Assembly (NCBI RefSeq): GCF_014773395.1
Contig: NZ_JACXAF010000027.1
Location: 1-64,000, forward strand
DNA length: 64,000 nucleotides
Source: Neiella litorisoli
GTDB lineage: Bacteria > Pseudomonadota > Gammaproteobacteria > Enterobacterales > Neiellaceae
Reading direction: 5' to 3'
The stretch's first letter is position 1. Each line of letters begins with the position of its first letter. Positions 36,230-45,215 of this stretch are shown here, piece by piece. A program made the translations under genes and the position numbers. The notes beneath the pieces are model-generated. The model ran no database searches. It had not been told where the DNA came from and saw nothing but the letters and a program-made list of their open reading frames with translations.

Positions 36230-38491
36230 ATGCACCTGACACTATCTTCTCGGCGCGCCCTGAGTGCGTTTGCAACACTGGCTTTATGTTCACTACCGGT
36301 TTCTGCATTGGCAACAGACTGGCTAGTAAAAACACAAGCTGAGTATCACCAAGCAGTGGCTGATTTAGCGCCCGGCGATAAGGTGATTCTGGCCAATGGT
36401 CAGTGGCAGGATTTTGAAATTGTGTTCGAAGGCAAGGGCACCAAAGCTGAACCTATTACTCTGACGGCCCAAGACAAGGGCAAGGTATTTATTACCGGTC
36501 AGTCGAATCTGAAACTGGCTGGTGAACACTTAGTGGTGAGCGGTCTGGTGTTTAAAGACGGCTTTACTCCAAGCAGCGAAGTCATCTCGTTTCGCCGCGA
36601 CAAGAACAACTTCGCCAGCCACTCTCGCGTGACCGAAGTGGTTATCGACAATTTCAGTAATCCCGATCGTTTTGAAGGGGATTATTGGGTGGGCCTGTAT
36701 GGCAAGCACAACCGCTTTGACCATAACCACTTAGAAGGCAAGCGCAATAAAGGCGTCACCTTGGCAGTGCGATTGAATGGTGAAGCTCATCAGCAAAATC
36801 ATCACCGTATCGATCACAACTACTTTGGCCCGCGGCCTATTTTTGGCTCCAACGGCGGTGAAACCTTGCGCATTGGCACCAGTCATCACTCGCTGAGCGA
36901 TTCGTTAACCGTGGTTGAAAACAACTACTTTGATCGCTGTAACGGCGAAGTGGAAATTGTCTCGGTCAAAAGTGGCAAAAACCAAATTCGCAACAACGTG
37001 TTTTTTGAGTCGCGCGGCACTCTCACGCTGCGCCACGGTAATGGCAATGTGGTTGAAGGCAATGTGTTCTTCGGCAATGGCGTTGACCACACTGGTGGTA
37101 TTCGGGTCATCAATGCCGACCAAACCATCCGCAATAACTACCTCGAAGGTTTAACAGGCTATCGCTTTGGTAGTGGCCTAACCGTGATGAATGGCGTGCC
37201 GAACTCGCCAATCAACCGTTATCACCAAGTCGTCAATGCGACGATTGAAAACAATACCCTGATTAATGTTGAGCACATTCAGCTCGCGGCAGGTAGTGAT
37301 GCCGAGCGCTCTGCTACGCCGCAAGACAGCGTCATGCGCAACAACTTAATCATCAATAAAGAGGGTCGCGACCCATTTACTTTGTTTGATGACATCAGCG
37401 GTATCAAATTTGAACGCAATGTTCGCAGCAACACCAATCAGCCGGTGATTGAGTCCGGATTTAGCGATGCCAACAGTAAATTAGTTCGCAATAGCAATGG
37501 TTTGCTACAACTGGCCAACGCGGTTAACGGCGTTGGCGCGCCAGCCGATCTAAAACCAATCGCCAAAGCCGATGTTGGCCCGAGCTGGTATCCGAAAACC
37601 GAACCAGAAATCGCTTTTGGTGCAGGCAAGCAACTACCCGTTGCGCCGGGAGAAAAAGCCCTTTACGAGGCGGCCATGGCAGCTGAATCCGGTGATGTCT
37701 TGGTACTGGCCGACGGCCACTATGACGTCAGCAAAATTATCAAACTCGACAAAGTACTGTCGGTAAAAGCCGCTAATCCGGGCAAGGTGTCGGTCAATTT
37801 CCAGCGTTCGGCGCTATTTGAAATTGGCAACGGCGGCAGCTTGGAGCTGGTTGGCTTAACGGTTTCCGGTGTCGATGCCCCTGACTACTCAGGTAATGCC
37901 ATGGTTCGTACTGCGAAGTGGGGCATGTACAAAAACGTCCGCTTGGTGATGAAGCAAATGATAGTGAAAGATTTAGACATCAATCACTCGTTCCATGTCT
38001 ACGACTCCGGTGCTCGCGCGTTTGCTGATTACATCAACATTTCTGACAGTCATTTCGACAACATTACCGGAGACATCTTACGCCTTAACAAAGAGTTAGA
38101 TGACTTAGGCATTTACAACGCCGAGTACGTGCGTTTGCACAACAACCGCTTTGATCAGGTTCAGGGCGCTATTGCCAAGGTGTATCGCGGTGGCAGTGAT
38201 GAAAGCACTTTTGGTCCGCATGTATTGATGACCGACAACATCATGCGCGATGTCGGCAACGGCAAACGCAATAAAGAGCAAGCGTCGCTGTTTCTTCATG
38301 GTGTGCAAGTGACCTCATTGAGCGACAACCAGTTTGTCAATTCGGCACCGGTTGTGGTTGAGCACACGGTTGGTGAGCCGCAAACCGTGATCAGTGGCAA
38401 CCTGTTTGACAACAGTGGCGCGCCGAAAATCACTGAGCTGCGAGTCAGCGGGCCGCACACCGCCACTCTCAACAATAACCAAATCCGCTAA
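36230..38491 (+). CDS. Polysaccharide lyase family 6 (alginate lyase)
   Basis: 753 aa from ATG 36230, giving a clean signal peptide (..LPVSALATD). The ORF opens at 36167 within a hairpin. Two parallel beta-helix domains: the catalytic one (~25-440) contains many NN and VxxN turns. The second starts at ~480 with LYEAAMAAESGDVLVLADG. The PL6 base/acid pair fits Lys in VSVKSG and Arg in LTLRHGNG, 21 residues apart as in the two-domain enzyme AlyGC (recalled). Cleaves mannuronate/guluronate chains by beta-elimination in the periplasm. Operon with PL17. Confidence 0.94.
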   Translation: MHLTLSSRRALSAFATLALCSLPVSALATDWLVKTQAEYHQAVADLAPGDKVILANGQWQDFEIVFEGKGTKAEPITLTAQDKGKVFITGQSNLKLAGEHLVVSGLVFKDGFTPSSEVISFRRDKNNFASHSRVTEVVIDNFSNPDRFEGDYWVGLYGKHNRFDHNHLEGKRNKGVTLAVRLNGEAHQQNHHRIDHNYFGPRPIFGSNGGETLRIGTSHHSLSDSLTVVENNYFDRCNGEVEIVSVKSGKNQIRNNVFFESRGTLTLRHGNGNVVEGNVFFGNGVDHTGGIRVINADQTIRNNYLEGLTGYRFGSGLTVMNGVPNSPINRYHQVVNATIENNTLINVEHIQLAAGSDAERSATPQDSVMRNNLIINKEGRDPFTLFDDISGIKFERNVRSNTNQPVIESGFSDANSKLVRNSNGLLQLANAVNGVGAPADLKPIAKADVGPSWYPKTEPEIAFGAGKQLPVAPGEKALYEAAMAAESGDVLVLADGHYDVSKIIKLDKVLSVKAANPGKVSVNFQRSALFEIGNGGSLELVGLTVSGVDAPDYSGNAMVRTAKWGMYKNVRLVMKQMIVKDLDINHSFHVYDSGARAFADYINISDSHFDNITGDILRLNKELDDLGIYNAEYVRLHNNRFDQVQGAIAKVYRGGSDESTFGPHVLMTDNIMRDVGNGKRNKEQASLFLHGVQVTSLSDNQFVNSAPVVVEHTVGEPQTVISGNLFDNSGAPKITELRVSGPHTATLNNNQIR

Positions 38492-38529
38492 TAGCGTTGT
38501 TCTCACTGAGCTTATAGGTATCAAAAGTG

Positions 38530-40785
38530 ATGAAATTCGGATTTAACACAGCAACTCGTTCACTGCCGCGTCTGACTCGAGTGCTTGGCGCGACCTGGCT
38601 GGTCATTACCTCAACGGTGAGTACAACGATGAGCACAACGGTGAATGCTGCAGATCATGTTACTCACCCCAATTTGGTGATCACCGCTGATGATGTCGCG
38701 GCGATGCGGCAGGCTATTGAGCAGCCGGGCTTGTTCCAGCAGACCTATCAGCAAGTGAAGGCATCGCTCGATGAGCAAATGCAGCAGCCAATCACGGTGC
38801 CTGTGCCTAAAGATGCCGGTGGTGGTTATACCCATGAGCGTCACAAGAAGAACCAGTACTTGATGTATAACGCTGGCGTTATCTACCAACTGACGCAGCA
38901 GCAACAATACGCCGATTACGTTCGCGACATGCTGCTGCAATACGCTGAGCTGTATCCAACGTTGCCGATTCATCCACAAAAGAAAAGTAGCAATGCCGGC
39001 AAGCTGTTCTGGCAAGGGCTGAACGAAGCGGTGTGGTTGGTCTATACCATTCAGGCGTATGACGCGGCACTACCGGGCATCAGCCAGATCGATCGCAACA
39101 CCATTGAACAAGGCGTTTTGCGCCCCGTTGCCTTGTTTCTCTCCGAGCAGTCGCCACACACCTTTAATAAGGTGCACAACCACGGTACTTGGGCAACGGC
39201 TGCCGTGGGCATGACAGGATATGTGCTAAACGAGCCGGAGTGGGTTGAAAAAGCACTATATGACTTGGACAAATCAGGTAAAGGTGGCTTCTTGCGGCAA
39301 ATGCAGGATTTGTTCTCGCCACAAGGCTATTACAGCGAAGGGCCGTATTATCAGCGCTATGCCTTAATGCCATTTGTCACCTTTGCCAAAGCGATTGAGA
39401 CCAATGAGCCTGAGCGGAAAATTTTTGAGTACCGCAATGGCCTGCTGTTAAAAGCCATCGATACCACGATTCAGTTGAGCTACAACAAACTGTTCTTCCC
39501 GCTTAACGATGCCATTAAGAGCAAGGGCATTGATACCATCGAGTTGATCAATGGCGTGGCCATTAAATACGGCCTGACTGGCGATCCCCAGTTACTGTCA
39601 ATTGCCAAGTTACAAGATCAGATCTTGCTAACCGGTGATGGTCTTAAAGTGGCTCAGGGCATCGAGCAAGGCTTGGCACAGCCCTATGATTTCCAAACCA
39701 AGGTTTATGGCGACAGTGCGTCTGGCGACAAAGGGGCCTTGGTGATTTTACGACAACAAGCTGCTGGCGCTGACCAAGCGGTGGTGTTTAAAGCCACGGG
39801 GCAGGGCATGGGCCATGGTCACTTCGATAAGCTCAACTGGCAGTTTTATGATGCTGGCAGCGAGATTGTTTCCGATTACGGTGCTGCGCGTTTCCTTAAT
39901 GTGGAAGCCAAATTCGGTGGCCGCTATCTGCCAGAAAATGACAGTTACGCCAAGCAAACGGTCGCCCATAACACCTTGGTGGTGGATGAAACCAGTCATT
40001 ACGACGGCAACTGGCGCGAATCTGAAAAGCACTACCCAGAGCTACTGTTCTTCGCTGACGATGATCAGGTGGCGGTGACTTCAGCCAAGGTCGATAGCGC
40101 TTATCAAGATGTGTCGTTCAAGCGCACCATGGCACTGCTTAAACTGGCCGATGAGCGCAGTCTGGTGATTGACATTGTCGATGCCGAAGCCAAAAACAAG
40201 CATCAGTTTGACTTGCCGGTGAACTACCAAGGGCAGCTGATTGAGACCAGCTTCCAGCTGGCCGGTCACAGCAACCTGTTGAAACCTGTGGGCTCGGCAA
40301 ATGGTTATCAGCATTTGTGGTTGAAAGCGACCGCCGAACCTCAAGCTGGCCTCAATAAAGTCACTTGGCTGAACGAACAAAACAATCGTTTTTACAGTTA
40401 CAGCACCCTAACGACGGCAGACACGCAGCTGCTGTTTACCCAAACCGGTGCCAACGATCCCGATTTCAATTTGCGCAATCAGCACTCGTTTATCTTGCGG
40501 GTGCCAGCGGCCAAACAGCACACTTTTGTTAGCGTGCTCGAGCCGCATGGCGAGTACAACCCCGCAAAAGAATACACCTTAAACGGCAGCTCCCAGCTAA
40601 CCGCAATGACATTTGACCGTCAGGGCGACATTGATCTGGTGACGCTGACGTTTGTTGATGACGCACGTTATTTACTGGCTATTGCCAACGGCAAGCAGGT
40701 AACGGCCAGTCGCCAGTCGAGCTTTTCCCATGACGGCAAAAGCTATGTGTTAGAAGGCCGCTTTAGCTTGCTTCAGCTCGATTGA
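38530..40785 (+). CDS. Polysaccharide lyase family 17 (exo-oligoalginate lyase)
   Basis: 751 aa; ATG 38530 preferred to the GTG just before it. Signal peptide ends TVNAADH. N-terminal alpha/alpha toroid (~50-400) and a C-terminal heparinase II/III-like beta-sandwich (~400-750). Catalytic-type residues as in Alg17C (recalled): NHGTW (Asn/His), YYSEGPYYQRYAL (Tyr) and GMGHGHFDKLNW (His). Degrades oligoalginates from the end to unsaturated monomer, which becomes DEH. Lies 38 bp after PL6. Confidence 0.95.
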   Translation: MKFGFNTATRSLPRLTRVLGATWLVITSTVSTTMSTTVNAADHVTHPNLVITADDVAAMRQAIEQPGLFQQTYQQVKASLDEQMQQPITVPVPKDAGGGYTHERHKKNQYLMYNAGVIYQLTQQQQYADYVRDMLLQYAELYPTLPIHPQKKSSNAGKLFWQGLNEAVWLVYTIQAYDAALPGISQIDRNTIEQGVLRPVALFLSEQSPHTFNKVHNHGTWATAAVGMTGYVLNEPEWVEKALYDLDKSGKGGFLRQMQDLFSPQGYYSEGPYYQRYALMPFVTFAKAIETNEPERKIFEYRNGLLLKAIDTTIQLSYNKLFFPLNDAIKSKGIDTIELINGVAIKYGLTGDPQLLSIAKLQDQILLTGDGLKVAQGIEQGLAQPYDFQTKVYGDSASGDKGALVILRQQAAGADQAVVFKATGQGMGHGHFDKLNWQFYDAGSEIVSDYGAARFLNVEAKFGGRYLPENDSYAKQTVAHNTLVVDETSHYDGNWRESEKHYPELLFFADDDQVAVTSAKVDSAYQDVSFKRTMALLKLADERSLVIDIVDAEAKNKHQFDLPVNYQGQLIETSFQLAGHSNLLKPVGSANGYQHLWLKATAEPQAGLNKVTWLNEQNNRFYSYSTLTTADTQLLFTQTGANDPDFNLRNQHSFILRVPAAKQHTFVSVLEPHGEYNPAKEYTLNGSSQLTAMTFDRQGDIDLVTLTFVDDARYLLAIANGKQVTASRQSSFSHDGKSYVLEGRFSLLQLD

Positions 40786-40890
40786 TAACGGCATTGAAAT
40801 TTTAGTTTTCGCAACAGGTTAACGTGGACGGTTTGCTTTAAGCGGGCCAGCCACAGCAAATAGAATTTACTTCATAGGAGTGCAACAAGC

Positions 40891-42198
40891 ATGAAAATCA
40901 AGGGGTTCCGGTGGGTTATTATCGGTTTGATTTTTACCGCCACGGTTATTAACTACATCGACCGTTCTGCCCTGTCCATTATGTGGCCAGGTGAAACGGG
41001 TATCGCTAACGACTTGGGTCTGACCGACTCAGATTATGGTCTGATCTTGAACGTGTTCATGGTCGCCTACGCCTTGGGTCAGTTATTCTCGGGTAAGATT
41101 TTTGACAAGATTGGTACTCGCATTGGCTATGTTCTGGCCATTGGTATCTGGGGCCTGTCATCCTTCTTGCACTCAACGGCTCGTGGCTTTTGGTCACTAG
41201 CATTCTTCCGTACCACTTTAGGTTTTTCTGAAGCGGGCAACTGGCCTGGTGCGGTAAAAAGTAATGCTGAGTGGTTCCCTGTGCAGGAGCGAGCGATTGC
41301 TCAGGGCCTGTTCAATGCGGGTGCTTCAATTGGTTCGGTGATTGCGCCGCCACTGATTGCTGCCTTGTTCGTGGCATTCGGCTGGAAAGTCACCTTTATG
41401 ATCATTGGTTCGTTCGGCATTGTCTGGATCTTACCTTGGTTGGTGATCAACAAAGCCGGCCCGAAAGATCATCCATGGGTGACTGACGAAGAGCGTAAGT
41501 TCATTCTTGACGGCCAACCTGCCGAGTCTGCAAACGATGGTAAAGAGGAAGAAGAAGGTCTTTCTTGGGGCCAGTTGCTGAAAATTCGTGAAACTTGGTC
41601 GATTCTGATTGGCCGTTTCTTCTTGGAGCCAATCTGGTGGTTCTTCGTTGGTTGGATGCCGCTTTACCTGGCCAAAGTCTATGGCTTTAACGTCAAAGAG
41701 CTGGGTATGTTCCTGTGGTTCCCATATGTTGGCGCGGCAGTTGGTTCCATTGTTGGCGGCATTGTCTCGGGCAAGATCATTGCTAGCTCTGGCTCTATCA
41801 ACAAAGGTCGGAAAACTACGGTCGTCATTGGTGCCATCATCATGTTCCTTGGCTTGCTTGCCACCGTGATGTTTGAACACAACGAATACTCCTTTATGGG
41901 CGTGGTGTTCTGCGTGTTGTTCGGCTTCCAGTTTGCCATCGGTAATATTCAGACTTTGCCGGGTGATTTCTTCAGCGGTAAATCGGTTGGCTCGCTGGCC
42001 GGTATGGGGGGTATGGTTGGTGTGTTCTCAGTGATCATTCTGAACTTCCTAGTTCCTATTATTGCCGAGGTGTCGTACACCCCAATCTTCATTCTTATTG
42101 GTGTCTTTGTACCCCTAGGTGTACTGGCGGTGTTCTTCTTCGGCGGCAATATTGGCCCAGTTGAAAAAGAGCGTATTGACCAAGTCAAAGCATCGTAA
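40891..42198 (+). CDS. MFS transporter, ACS/ExuT-like (uronate or DEH uptake)
   Basis: 435 aa with AGGAG before ATG. Twelve TM segments in the anion:cation symporter pattern of hexuronate transporters: TATVINYIDRSALSI in TM1, GQLFSGKIFDKIGTRIGY (motif A), GFSEAGNWPGAVKSNAEWFP, and a charged central loop (~205-225). Expected to bring the unsaturated uronate/DEH released by the lyases into the cytoplasm. 105 bp after PL17; a hairpin follows at 42227-42246. Confidence 0.92.
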   Translation: MKIKGFRWVIIGLIFTATVINYIDRSALSIMWPGETGIANDLGLTDSDYGLILNVFMVAYALGQLFSGKIFDKIGTRIGYVLAIGIWGLSSFLHSTARGFWSLAFFRTTLGFSEAGNWPGAVKSNAEWFPVQERAIAQGLFNAGASIGSVIAPPLIAALFVAFGWKVTFMIIGSFGIVWILPWLVINKAGPKDHPWVTDEERKFILDGQPAESANDGKEEEEGLSWGQLLKIRETWSILIGRFFLEPIWWFFVGWMPLYLAKVYGFNVKELGMFLWFPYVGAAVGSIVGGIVSGKIIASSGSINKGRKTTVVIGAIIMFLGLLATVMFEHNEYSFMGVVFCVLFGFQFAIGNIQTLPGDFFSGKSVGSLAGMGGMVGVFSVIILNFLVPIIAEVSYTPIFILIGVFVPLGVLAVFFFGGNIGPVEKERIDQVKAS

Positions 42199-42226
42199 TC
42201 GCCAGTTCCAACTGACTCGCAAAGGT

Positions 42227-42251
42227 GGTGCCGCAACGGCGGCACCCCTTT
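42227..42251 (+). terminator. Hairpin between MFS and kdgK
   Basis: 8-bp stem GGTGCCGC / GCGGCACC with loop AACG, followed by CCTTT. The weak T-tract suggests partial termination or processing. Confidence 0.5.
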
Positions 42252-42349
42252 AGCTCTAGCCCTTTTTATCTTGATTGGTTTTATTGTCGATCCGCTGTTT
42301 GACTCTGTTTTTGCGGGTGGATCAACGTTGCGGAGCGCAAAGCGTAATT

Positions 42350-43303
42350 ATGAAAAACGTATATATCTTAGGTGAATGCATGGTGGAGCTGTCGCGCACT
42401 GGTGATGGCTTACTGAAACAGTCTTACGCAGGCGACGTGTACAACACAGCTGTTTATTTAAAGCGCGCGTTTGACGACTTCAATGTTAATTTCTTTACCG
42501 CGGTGGGTGAGGATTCATTGAGCGATGACATGGTCGCGGCTTTTGCGGCGGAAGGTATTAACACCGACATGGTTCAGCGCTCAAAAGACAAAGCGCCTGG
42601 CTTGTATATGATTTCGGTCGATAGCGAAGGTGAGCGCAGCTTCTCTTACTGGCGTTCTGATTCGGCGGCACGTCAAATCATGCAATTCGTTAGTGCGGAA
42701 AATGTCGGCTATTTGTGCATGGGAGACTTGTTCTTCTTTTCAGGAATTTCGCTGGCGGTGATTTCACCCAATGAACGCGATATTTTCTGGCAACTGTTGC
42801 GCAAGTTAAAAGACTCGGGCGTGCGCATTGCGTTTGATCCGAACTATCGGGCGCGCATGTGGGAAGATAAAACCGAAGCGAAAATCCAATTTGAGCGTGC
42901 ATTCCGCTTATCTGACATGGTTTTGCCGGGGATCGATGATCTAAGTCAGCTCTATGGCTTTACCGAATTCAATAAGATACAGGACTTCTGCAGTGCCTTT
43001 GGCATTGAAGAGTTGGTGGTCAAAAACGGCCCGGATAGTGTCTGTTGTATCCGCGAAGGTGAATTTCATGAAGTAGCGATCACGCCGGTTGAGCAAGTGG
43101 TTGATACTACTTCTGCTGGTGACTCATTTAACGGCGTTTACCTCGGCGCACGGATGAGTGGTATTGCTGTGGTCGATGCGGTGAAACTGGCGGCTGCGGC
43201 AGCTGGTGAGGTGATTCAACACCCCGGCGCCATTGCACCGAAAGATGCCTTCGAACAAACTATTCGTCCGCTTGTTGAGCAATCTGTAGCCGTCATGAGC
43301 TGA
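42350..43303 (+). CDS. kdgK: 2-keto-3-deoxygluconate kinase (PfkB family)
   Basis: 317 aa from ATG 42350, where the PfkB fold begins (MKNVYILGECMVELS). The frame opens at 42275. PfkB features: GGD-like substrate site AGDVYNTAVYL, the anion-hole and catalytic signature DTTSAGDSFNGVYLGA (catalytic Asp in GDSFNG). Phosphorylates KDG to KDPG with ATP. Sits directly before the KDPG aldolase gene, 30 bp apart, completing the Entner-Doudoroff branch for alginate. Confidence 0.93.
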   Translation: MKNVYILGECMVELSRTGDGLLKQSYAGDVYNTAVYLKRAFDDFNVNFFTAVGEDSLSDDMVAAFAAEGINTDMVQRSKDKAPGLYMISVDSEGERSFSYWRSDSAARQIMQFVSAENVGYLCMGDLFFFSGISLAVISPNERDIFWQLLRKLKDSGVRIAFDPNYRARMWEDKTEAKIQFERAFRLSDMVLPGIDDLSQLYGFTEFNKIQDFCSAFGIEELVVKNGPDSVCCIREGEFHEVAITPVEQVVDTTSAGDSFNGVYLGARMSGIAVVDAVKLAAAAAGEVIQHPGAIAPKDAFEQTIRPLVEQSVAVMS

Positions 43304-43333
43304 CGCTACGCCATGTATTAATTAGGACTATTA

Positions 43334-43954
43334 ATGAAACTTTTCTCTGAAATGATGGCAGGCCAAACACTACTGCCAATTATTCAAGCTGATTCTGTTG
43401 AGCAAGGAGTTGCCATTGCCAAAGCCATGGCTGAAGCCGGTCTCAAGGTGGTGGAAGTGGTGCTGCGCTCAGAGGCGTCGCTCGATGCACTAACCGCCAT
43501 TAAACAACAATTGCCGGAGCTGATTGTTGGCGCCGGTACCGTGCTAGACAAAGACATTCTGGCACAAGCATTGGCGGCCAAAGCCGACTACATTGTGACG
43601 CCATGTGTGACTCCGGATTTGCTTGCGGCACTGGCTGAAAGTGGGGTTCCGGCGATTCCTGGCGTGGCTAATTGCGCTGATATTGCGTTGGCGCGCGACG
43701 CTGGCTTCCGCGAAGTAAAATTGTTCCCAGCCTCGTTGGCGGGTGGCATTCCGTTTCTGAAGGCGGTTTCTTCGGTGTTCCGCGATATGACATTCTGTCC
43801 GACAGGCGGTATCAATGCTGATAACTGCGCAGACTTTTTAGCGTTACCTAATGTCATTGCCGTCGGCGGCACTTGGGTTGCGAAAAAAGAGTGGGTTGAT
43901 GCACAAGATTGGCAGGCGATTACCGATGCCTGTCGTGAGGCGATTAGCAAATAA
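43334..43954 (+). CDS. eda: KDPG aldolase
   Basis: 206 aa, usual length. Splits KDPG into pyruvate and glyceraldehyde 3-phosphate. Glu of VVEVVLRS (~residue 40) and the Schiff-base Lys in EVKLFPASLAGG (~130) are in place, as is GAGTV and the phosphate loop PTGGIN. Last gene of the alginate operon, followed by a hairpin. Confidence 0.96.
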   Translation: MKLFSEMMAGQTLLPIIQADSVEQGVAIAKAMAEAGLKVVEVVLRSEASLDALTAIKQQLPELIVGAGTVLDKDILAQALAAKADYIVTPCVTPDLLAALAESGVPAIPGVANCADIALARDAGFREVKLFPASLAGGIPFLKAVSSVFRDMTFCPTGGINADNCADFLALPNVIAVGGTWVAKKEWVDAQDWQAITDACREAISK

Positions 43955-44050
43955 CTGAGCCTCACCTCAGCCGATTGCTGAGGTTTGTACCGAGGCGCGA
44001 CTGAGTTCTGGTTGCACATGGAGGTGCGCCGCCAGGCGATACCGAACAAG

Positions 44051-44082
44051 ACGCTCATGCTAAATAGCATGGGCGTTTTTTT
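44051..44082 (+). terminator. Intrinsic terminator, alginate operon
   Basis: 11-bp stem ACGCTCATGCT / AGCATGGGCGT (one G-T pair), loop AAAT, then T7. Lies ~100 bases after the eda stop. Confidence 0.85.
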
Positions 44083-44161
44083 ATTGGAGCTTGAGCGAAG
44101 ATCTGGAGAGGGAATCGAAAATTATCTTGGTATTGCCATAATGCAATTATTGGTCACATTA

Positions 44162-44179
44162 ATTGGTAATATTGGTAAT
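44162..44179 (+). promoter_or_regulatory. Tandem ATTGGTAAT half-sites
   Basis: ATTGGTAAT at 44162-44170 and again at 44171-44179, matching the right half of the alginate palindrome. TAAGAT just downstream could be a -10 box, so the repeats may cover a promoter. Confidence 0.4.
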
Positions 44180-44194
44180 AATTAAGATATGTTT

Positions 44195-44379
44195 TTGTTG
44201 ATCTTATGGTAAAGCCAAACTACTATTTGTCTCGTGGGTTTTGGCAAATCTTTTGTGTGATTTGGGGTTTGCCTAACACTTCAGTCCTACTTCTCTATTA
44301 GCGAACACGGTGGCCGTTTGCTATAGAACCCCCTCCCAAGAGGACTTCGCGGTATCAGTTTTGATACCGCGTTTTTTTT
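44195..44379 (+). ncRNA. Candidate small RNA between alginate operon and Sco gene
   Basis: A strong terminator (44349-44379) has no gene before it, and a promoter-like sequence with operator half-sites precedes it by ~180 bases. A transcript from about 44195 would be ~185 nt. It contains one 31-codon ORF (ATG 44206) without a ribosome site. The 5' end is a guess. Confidence 0.35.
44349..44379 (+). terminator. Orphan intrinsic terminator
   Basis: Perfect 9-bp stem GCGGTATCA / TGATACCGC, loop GTTT, then G and T8. The nearest upstream gene (eda) already ends at its own terminators. Confidence 0.92.
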
Positions 44380-44418
44380 GCCTTCGATTTATCTTAAATG
44401 GTCATGTTTTGATATTTA

Positions 44419-44470
44419 TTTGGTCTATCCAATTAAATCATTTTTATTGCCTTTATGGTCAATCCAATTA
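44419..44470. promoter_or_regulatory. Two TGGTCWATCCAATTA motifs before the Sco-like gene
   Basis: TTTGGTCTATCCAATTA (44419-44435) and TATGGTCAATCCAATTA (44454-44470), 35 bp apart and 130-180 bp before the Sco start. The motif is shared with 16073-16128. Regulator unknown. Confidence 0.35.
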
Positions 44471-44601
44471 GCTTGATTCGAAATCGGGCTTGTCATTCAA
44501 GAGCCTTGCGTTTGCAGATTTTGATATTACTGAGCTGAAAAGGCTCTATGTTTAATAATGCCAAGGATGGAAGTGAATCATGTTTGTTTCTGGAGAGTTA
44601 A

Positions 44602-45201
44602 GTGAATTATCGAGCCATCCTTATTGCGCTGCTGTTTGCTGCCACTGCTGCTTTTGTGGTGGCCATGCCGTGGCTGCCTGCGGTGTTTCAGTCGCGCGAC
44701 TTCTATGGTCTTTCCGTTGATCAGGACGCTTACAATTTTGCCATTGGTGACGGCCAGTTGGCGGATTTGCAGGGGCGTTATGTTTATCTGTTGTTCGGCT
44801 TTCTTCGCTGCAATGATGTCTGCCACCGGCAGGTGGCCAACATGCTGGCGCTCAATCAGCAACTGCAAGCGATACCAACCGCGTCAGCTGACCAGGTCAG
44901 TTTTGTCTTTGTGAGCCTTGATCCCGAGCGGGACGCCGTCGACCAATTGCAAGCTTATTTTGATCAGCAAGGGCCCGACTTTCATAGCGTCAAACCGGCG
45001 AATTCGGCAGCCGCTCATGCCTTAGCCAGCGAATACAACGAATATTTTGTTAAGTCAGGTGGTGGCAATGATTACCAAATTGACCACTCTGGCTTTATGT
45101 ACGTTATTGACCCCAATGGTCGATTACGCCTTATCTACACCAGTAGTCACTTGAACGTTGTCGAAATGCTCAGTGACTTATCCAAACTTTCAACAAGTTA
45201 G
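44602..45201 (+). CDS. SCO1/SenC-like copper chaperone / thioredoxin-fold protein
   Basis: 199 aa; GTG start with CTGGAG upstream. One N-terminal membrane anchor ([17 protein letters not shown]), then a thioredoxin-like fold facing the periplasm. The copper-site Cys pair is in [10 protein letters not shown] (CxxxC) and the distant His is in [12 protein letters not shown]. Sco proteins deliver copper to cytochrome oxidase CuA or act as thiol reductases. Here it is paired with an MCP (14 bp apart), not with oxidase genes, so a sensory or redox role is possible. Confidence 0.88.
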   Translation: MNYRAILIALLFAATAAFVVAMPWLPAVFQSRDFYGLSVDQDAYNFAIGDGQLADLQGRYVYLLFGFLRCNDVCHRQVANMLALNQQLQAIPTASADQVSFVFVSLDPERDAVDQLQAYFDQQGPDFHSVKPANSAAAHALASEYNEYFVKSGGGNDYQIDHSGFMYVIDPNGRLRLIYTSSHLNVVEMLSDLSKLSTS

Positions 45202-45215
45202 AACGTGAGACAGTT

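Larger units (their letters stand above)
43955..44601. other. 647-bp gene-free stretch with terminators, operator half-sites and a possible sRNA
   Basis: In order: hairpin ACCTCAGC / GCTGAGGT (43964-43984) after eda; a terminator at 44051-44082; tandem ATTGGTAAT repeats (44162-44179); an orphan terminator (44349-44379); two TGGTCWATCCAATTA motifs (44419-44470). ORFs here are short and lack ribosome sites. Confidence 0.6.

Noticed and set aside
43985-44185. 66-aa ORF after eda
   Set aside because: It crosses an intrinsic terminator and operator repeats and has no ribosome site.
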